Positions 6,871 to 10,046 of a stretch of 10,046 nt of DNA are shown here, piece after piece (positions within the stretch are counted from its first letter, which is position 1; every line of letters starts with the position of its first letter). The notes beneath the pieces were generated by a model, which saw nothing but the letters and a program-made list of their open reading frames with translations, searched no databases and had not been told where the DNA came from. Source of the DNA: an uncultured Woeseia sp. Lineage in GTDB: Bacteria > Pseudomonadota > Gammaproteobacteria > Steroidobacterales > Woeseiaceae. The DNA is taken from the NCBI GenBank assembly GCA_937925605.1, contig CALALV010000056.1:1-10046 (forward strand), read 5' to 3'. The translations under genes and the position numbers were made by a program.

Positions 6871-7259
6871 GGTGCAGGCTCCGCGAACTCGATGTCGAGC
6901 TGCCGGCAGTCGTGCACCACGGTCGGCGGCTCGCCGCCGTGCATCATGCCGGGCTCCCAGACGACGTCGCCGGGGGAGTAGGACTGCATGCGGCGTTCGC
7001 CGTCCCCGGTCGTCTCCAGCCAGGCGCAGGCGCTCAGGTAGACGACGAGCCGGTCGGGGTGCGTGTGCAGCGGCGCCATTTCCCCGTTGCGCACGGTGAC
7101 GTCGAGCACTCGCACGCGCTCGTTCTCGAACGCCACCTCGTAGATATGCGGCGCGACCCGGACGGGGTCGAGCGCGTCGTTGATGCCGGCGCCGGTCGCG
7201 AGCCCGGCGGCGAACAGGCCGGCGCCCACGAGCAGCGCGGCGGGCCGGGATACCTTCAC
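6867..7259 (-). CDS. Small cupin-domain protein with N-terminal signal or anchor segment
   Basis: This is a single-domain cupin of 130 residues. A hydrophobic N-terminal stretch (about 6-24, rich in Ala, Gly and Leu after MKVSR) looks like a signal peptide or membrane anchor, which would place the beta-barrel in the periplasm. Cupin motif 1 is seen as GEMAPLHTHPDRLVVYL, with His65 and His67; the usual glutamate ligand is not obvious. Motif 2 is GDVVWEPGMMHGGEP, with His107 as the third ligand. Cys78 and Cys118 are present in the barrel. Catalytic function is unknown; such proteins range from dioxygenases to binding proteins. The GTG start at 7259 is supported by a perfect AGGAGG six bases upstream. 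This is the first gene of the operon and overlaps the next gene by four bases. Confidence 0.85.
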   Translation of the reverse strand: MKVSRPAALLVGAGLFAAGLATGAGINDALDPVRVAPHIYEVAFENERVRVLDVTVRNGEMAPLHTHPDRLVVYLSACAWLETTGDGERRMQSYSPGDVVWEPGMMHGGEPPTVVHDCRQLDIEFAEPAP

Positions 7260-7291
7260 TGGCAGCCTCCTGCGTTCCGCGATCGCCGGAC

Positions 7292-7297
7292 AGTGTA
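7292..7297 (-). promoter_or_regulatory. Candidate -10 element of the five-gene operon, inside a GTGTACAC palindrome
   Basis: Read on the minus strand, TACACT matches TATAAT at four of six positions. It would start transcription about 25 bases before the cupin GTG, leaving room for its AGGAGG site. It overlaps the 8-bp palindrome GTGTACAC (7293-7300), which could be an operator half. No convincing -35 box is visible, so the call is weak. Confidence 0.3.
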
Positions 7298-7323
7298 CAC
7301 GGGGCCGCGGCGACGCGTGCAGG

Positions 7324-7351
7324 TTGTCTCGGCGTCGCCCGGCGGTATCAT
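7324..7351 (+). promoter_or_regulatory. Probable promoter of the Ca2+/Na+ antiporter gene
   Basis: TTGTCT (7324-7329, four of six) is separated by 16 bases from TATCAT (7346-7351, five of six), which is followed by CGGCGC. The predicted transcription start is at about 7358-7359, coinciding with an in-frame TTG codon. It lies in the 99-base divergent region shared with the five-gene operon. Confidence 0.55.
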
Positions 7352-7358
7352 CGGCGCT

Positions 7359-8336
7359 TTGCCGTCACCGGGACCGGTCTTGCTCGATTTACTCCTGCTC
7401 ATCGTCGGCCTCGCGCTGCTCATCAAGAGCGCGGACTGGCTGGTCGTCGGCGGCTCCGACATCGCCGGGCGCCTCGGCATTTCCCCGCTGGTCATTGGCC
7501 TGACGATCATCTCGTTCGGCACCTCGATGCCGGAAATGCTGGTCACGGTCATCTCCGGCCTGCAGCACCGGCCCGATCTCGCGATCGCCAACGTCATCGG
7601 CAGCAATATCTGCAACGTACTGCTGGTGCTCGGCGTCGCGGCGATCGTCCGCCCGCTGCCGGTCAAGGATTCCACCGTGGTCTCCGAGATACCGTTCTCG
7701 GTCACGGCGGCGCTGCTGGTCGGATTCCTCGCCAATGCCGCGCTGTTCACGGCCAGCGACACGCTCAGCATCAGCCGCGTCGACGGGCTGATCCTGCTCA
7801 CCTTCTTCGTGCTGTTCCTGCTCTACGTATGGAAGATGTCGCGCGATACGAACTATTTCGGCGACCACGAGATCCGCAAGCTCGGCACCGCCCGCGCCGT
7901 CGGCTACCTCGCCCTCGGCATCGTCGGCTTGTACATCGGCGGTGACTGGGTTGTCGACGGTGCCGTCGGGCTCGCCAGCCGACTCGGTATCGACGATGCG
8001 CTGATCGGCCTGACCATCGTCGCAATCGGCACCTCGAGTCCCGAACTCGTGGCCTCGGTCGTCGCAGCCGTGAAGGGCGAAACCGACATAGCGGTCGGCA
8101 ACGTAGTCGGCTCGAACATCTTCAACCTGCTGTGGATCCTGGGTTTCACGGCAACGCTGATCGAGTTGCCGTTCGAGATCGTCAGCAACACCGACCTGAT
8201 CATGGTCATCGGCGCCAGCGTGATGATCATCGTCGCGCTGGTCACGAGCCGTCGCGGCGCGATACTGCGCAGTCACGGAATACTGTTCGTGCTGCTGTAC
8301 CTCGCCTACCTCGGCCACGTGGTCACGCGCGCCTGA
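7359..8336 (+). CDS. Calcium/sodium antiporter, CaCA family (YrbG-like)
   Basis: This is an inner-membrane cation exchanger of 325 residues, matching YrbG-type proteins. The two inverted alpha-repeats that form the ion site are clear. Repeat 1 reads GLTIISFGTSMPEM followed by ANVIGSNICN; repeat 2 reads GLTIVAIGTSSPEL followed by GNVVGSNIFN. Each carries the ion-ligating glutamate of the PE motif and the GSN asparagine. About ten hydrophobic helices are spread across the whole protein, with a charged cytoplasmic loop in the middle (around SRDTNYFGDHEIRK). No ATG or GTG exists near the family N-terminus. TTG 7359 (MPSPGPVLLDLL...) sits exactly where a promoter predicts transcription to begin; TTG 7380 is the alternative. 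No Shine-Dalgarno is visible for either. A longer upstream open frame runs antisense through the cupin gene and is not coding. The transported ion pair is inferred from family only. Confidence 0.92.
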   Translation: MPSPGPVLLDLLLLIVGLALLIKSADWLVVGGSDIAGRLGISPLVIGLTIISFGTSMPEMLVTVISGLQHRPDLAIANVIGSNICNVLLVLGVAAIVRPLPVKDSTVVSEIPFSVTAALLVGFLANAALFTASDTLSISRVDGLILLTFFVLFLLYVWKMSRDTNYFGDHEIRKLGTARAVGYLALGIVGLYIGGDWVVDGAVGLASRLGIDDALIGLTIVAIGTSSPELVASVVAAVKGETDIAVGNVVGSNIFNLLWILGFTATLIELPFEIVSNTDLIMVIGASVMIIVALVTSRRGAILRSHGILFVLLYLAYLGHVVTRA

Positions 8337-8344
8337 CGGCCGGC

Positions 8345-8350
8345 TATACT
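8345..8350 (+). promoter_or_regulatory. Probable -10 element of the small exported protein gene
   Basis: TATACT matches TATAAT at five of six positions and is followed by CGCGGC, similar to the discriminator at other genes in the window. It would give a leader of about 25 bases containing GGAG seven bases before ATG 8383. The -35 position shows only a weak GGTCAC. Confidence 0.5.
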
Positions 8351-8382
8351 CGCGGCATCGGCCGTCGTTCCGGAGAATCGCC

Positions 8383-8739
8383 ATGAAGCATTTCGCCCTG
8401 TCCGCCTGCGGGCTGTTGCTCGCGCTGCCGCTGGCCGCTGCCGCCGACAGCTATCGCTGCGAGAGCGGCGAACTCGTGCGGCGCATCGAGATCGTCTACG
8501 AACCGGGGCGCGCCGTGCCCTGCGAGGTGCACTACCACAAGGACAGCGAGTCGCCGGGCGCGCCGCAAGTGCTGTGGACCGCGCAGAACGAGGCCGGCTA
8601 CTGCGAGGCGCGCGCGGCGGAGCTGGCAGAGACGCTGCGCGGCCACGGCTGGTCCTGCACGGCGGCTACGACCGACGACGCGGGCGAGCCGGAGGAGGAC
8701 GACACCGACGCGCTCGCGCCCGCCGCGGACGTCGGCTGA
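8383..8739 (+). CDS. Small exported cysteine-containing protein, function unknown
   Basis: I do not recognise a named domain. The 118-residue product starts with a clear Sec signal peptide (MKHFALSACGLLLALPLAAA), with probable cleavage after the Ala run near residue 20-21. The mature part has four cysteines (Cys26, Cys47, Cys74, Cys92), which suits two disulfides in the periplasm. Aromatic-rich blocks SYRCESGELVRRIEIVY, VPCEVHYHKD, QVLWTAQNEAGYCEARA and GHGWSC look conserved rather than random. The tail after about 96 is acidic and low in complexity (DDAGEPEEDDTD). Cys9 lies in the signal core with no lipobox pattern ending in it, so a lipoprotein is unlikely. GGAG seven bases upstream supports ATG 8383. 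It lies 46 bases after the antiporter but has its own -10-like TATACT. It converges on the rarD gene. Confidence 0.85.
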   Translation: MKHFALSACGLLLALPLAAAADSYRCESGELVRRIEIVYEPGRAVPCEVHYHKDSESPGAPQVLWTAQNEAGYCEARAAELAETLRGHGWSCTAATTDDAGEPEEDDTDALAPAADVG

Positions 8740-8754
8740 GGCCCTTCACGCCGC

Positions 8755-8777
8755 AGCCCGGCGTCGCGGTCCGGGCT
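8755..8777. terminator. Convergent GC hairpin, possible terminator without T-run
   Basis: AGCCCGG (8755-8761) pairs with CCGGGCT (8771-8777) around a 9-base loop, between two converging genes. There is no T-run on either strand, so efficiency is doubtful. It may instead be a Rho-type or mRNA 3'-end stem. Confidence 0.4.
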
Positions 8778-8780
8778 CTC

Positions 8781-9704
8781 TCAGGGTGGCGGCACCGGCA
8801 CGCGGCTGCGCCGCCAGGCGTCGTAGCTGAACGACAGGACGCCCGCCCAGATGCAGCCGAAGCAGATGGCGTGCGCGAGCGTCAGGCGCTCGCCGTAGGC
8901 CAGCCCGACGAGGAACTGCAGCGTCGGCGCGATGAACTGCATGAAGCCGATCGTCGACAGCGCGACGCGCCGGGCCGCGAGCGCGAAGCACAGGAGCGGC
9001 AGCACCGTGATCGGGCCGGCGAGTGCGAGCGCGAGATCCAGCGACACCGATTCCGCGGCGAACACTGCCTGTCCCTGCTGCGTCAGCCAGGCGAGCCAGC
9101 CGAATGCGAACGGCGACAGGATCAGCGTTTCGATGAACAGGCCGGGCATCGCCCCGACCTCGGCCTGCTTGCGGATGACGCCGTATATCGTGAATGACAC
9201 GGCCAGGGTCATCGCGATGGCCGGGAACTGTCCGCCGCTGATCGTGAGCACGGCGACGCCCAGCGTCGCCGAGATGACTGCTGCCGTCTGCAGCGGCCGC
9301 AGGCGTTCGCCGAACAGCAGCACGCCGATCAGGACGTACAGCAGCGGGTTGATGTAGTAACCGAGGCTGGCCTGGAAGATCTGCGCGTGCTGCACCGCCC
9401 AGACGTACACGAGCCAGTTGATCGCGATGAACAGCGCGGCGAGCGCGAGCAGGCCGGCAGTTCGCGGCGTGACCAGCGCGCGGCGCACGGCCGGCCACTG
9501 GTGGCGCGCGGCGATGATCAGGGCGCCGAAGGGAACGGCCCACAGGATGCGGTGCGCGAGAATCTCGCTGGCCGCCACCTCGCCCAGCAGCTTGAAGTAG
9601 ATCGGCAGGAAGCCCCACATGCCGAATGCGAGCAGCCCGGCGATGACGCCGTTGCGCTGGCGCGCTTCTGGCGTTTCCATGATCGGGGTGGCAGGTGGCT
9701 GCAT
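8781..9704 (-). CDS. rarD: EamA/DMT family permease, RarD type
   Basis: This is an inner-membrane drug/metabolite-type permease of 307 residues with about ten predicted helices in two EamA halves. The RarD signature is visible: GLLAFGMWGFLPIYFKLL near the N-terminus, SEILAHRILWAVPF, INWLVYVWAVQHAQIFQASLGYYINPL and GVLLFGERLRPLQ in the first half, and STIGFMQFIAPTLQFLVGL in the second. The E. coli namesake is linked by name to chloramphenicol resistance, but its natural substrate is not established, so no substrate is claimed. Two starts are possible: ATG 9704, and ATG 9680 (299 residues). The latter aligns better with the short cytoplasmic N-terminus usual for RarD. Neither has a good Shine-Dalgarno. 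The C-terminus ends in VPVPPP. It is convergent with the small exported protein and follows the prolyl oligopeptidase gene on the same strand after 105 bases. Confidence 0.93.
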   Translation of the reverse strand: MQPPATPIMETPEARQRNGVIAGLLAFGMWGFLPIYFKLLGEVAASEILAHRILWAVPFGALIIAARHQWPAVRRALVTPRTAGLLALAALFIAINWLVYVWAVQHAQIFQASLGYYINPLLYVLIGVLLFGERLRPLQTAAVISATLGVAVLTISGGQFPAIAMTLAVSFTIYGVIRKQAEVGAMPGLFIETLILSPFAFGWLAWLTQQGQAVFAAESVSLDLALALAGPITVLPLLCFALAARRVALSTIGFMQFIAPTLQFLVGLAYGERLTLAHAICFGCIWAGVLSFSYDAWRRSRVPVPPP

Positions 9705-9776
9705 CGCTGTAGGCTGCGGGCGCGGCGGGTCCGGCAGTGTGCCAGTTGACCCGCCGGGCCGCGAGCGCCCTGCCGG

Positions 9777-9803
9777 CGGCAGCGGCCGTTCGGGCCGCTG
9801 CCG
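9777..9803 (-). terminator. GC-rich hairpin after the prolyl oligopeptidase gene
   Basis: CGGCAGCGGCC (9777-9787) and GGCCGCTGCCG (9793-9803) form a perfect 11-bp stem with a 5-base loop, six bases beyond the peptidase stop codon. No T-run follows on the minus strand, so it may be a weak intrinsic terminator or an mRNA-stabilising stem. The rest of the 105-base gap to rarD shows no convincing promoter. Confidence 0.45.
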
Positions 9804-9809
9804 GCGGGG

Positions 9810-10046
9810 TCAGCCGCCGCCCGCGGCCGTGCCGCCGCCGAAACCCTCGGGCAGCCGCATACCCAGGTTCTCGACCAGGAAGGCCCAACGGTCCGCGTAG
9901 GCCTCGATCGCCTTGTCGGTCGGGGTCCCCGCGCCGTGGCCCGCGCGCGTCTCGATGCGGATCAGGACCGGGGCGTCGCCGCCCTGCGCCGCCTGCAGCG
10001 CGGCCGCGTACTTGAAGCTGTGCCCGGGCACGACGCGGTCGTCGGT
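9810..10046 (-). CDS. Prolyl oligopeptidase family serine peptidase (C-terminal fragment, cut by window edge)
   Basis: Only the last 78 residues are inside the window; the gene continues past 10046. The fragment begins TDDRVVPGHSFKYAAALQ and later has RIETRAGHGAG. These match the end of the alpha/beta-hydrolase domain of S9A prolyl endopeptidases: the Asp of the DDRVVP segment and the His of AGHGAG are two members of the catalytic triad, with the nucleophilic Ser expected upstream outside the window. S9A enzymes cleave after proline in short peptides and are cytosolic or periplasmic; location cannot be judged without the N-terminus. The tail LGMRLPEGFGGGTAAGGG is Gly-rich and not part of the usual domain. 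The frame is open to the window edge, so a start codon inside the fragment should not be used. A GC hairpin lies directly after the stop. Confidence 0.9.
   Translation of the reverse strand, partial: TDDRVVPGHSFKYAAALQAAQGGDAPVLIRIETRAGHGAGTPTDKAIEAYADRWAFLVENLGMRLPEGFGGGTAAGGG

Noticed and set aside
6912..7358. N-terminal extension of the antiporter reading frame
   Set aside because: It runs antisense through the cupin gene and its promoter region, has a shadow-like composition, and the family N-terminus begins near 7359-7383.
8746..9888. 380-codon minus-strand frame overlapping rarD in another frame
   Set aside because: It is Arg/Ala/Pro-rich with no domain, while the RarD frame has complete family motifs.

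Overview
The window is GC-rich bacterial chromosome with dense gene packing and strong G/C bias at third codon positions. The gene set is ordinary housekeeping and stress-type content: a GlxA-type regulator, an EF-G paralogue, GST, RarD and a CaCA antiporter. Together with the EF-G 2 sequence type, this suggests a high-GC gammaproteobacterium, possibly near Chromatiales or Xanthomonadales. That placement is inference, not a database result. I see no IS element, phage gene, CRISPR array, tRNA or rRNA.

Left third (+ strand): a short leader (1-131); a DJ-1/AraC regulator of the GlxA family (132-1115); a YugP-type membrane zinc metallopeptidase (1153-1836); a 271-base intergenic region with an extended -10 promoter and a long leader; and a stand-alone elongation factor G of the EF-G 2 type (2108-4192). 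A strong, bidirectional-looking intrinsic terminator follows at 4215-4245.

Middle (- strand): five genes are packed as one apparent operon, transcribed from about 7290 down to the shared terminator. In order they are an N-terminally anchored or exported small cupin (7259-6867), a four-helix membrane protein (6870-6487), a DUF1993 protein (6474-5944), a glutathione S-transferase (5947-5276) and a short-chain dehydrogenase with a cleavable-looking signal peptide (5244-4285). Two junctions are 4-base overlaps, and most starts have visible Shine-Dalgarno sequences. The set suggests small-molecule or redox detoxification, but no substrate can be read from the sequence. Divergent from it is a K+-independent-type Ca2+/Na+ antiporter (7359-8336), which probably uses a TTG start directly downstream of its promoter.

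Right part: a small exported protein with four mature cysteines (8383-8739, +) is followed by a convergent hairpin, a RarD-type EamA permease (9704-8781, -), and the C-terminal end of a prolyl oligopeptidase running off the window edge (10046-9810, -).

Nothing here reads as a novel defence or mobile system. The points most worth checking are the five-gene operon with its exported SDR, the recurrent -10/CGGC signature placed for leaderless transcription, and the long leader of the EF-G 2 gene.
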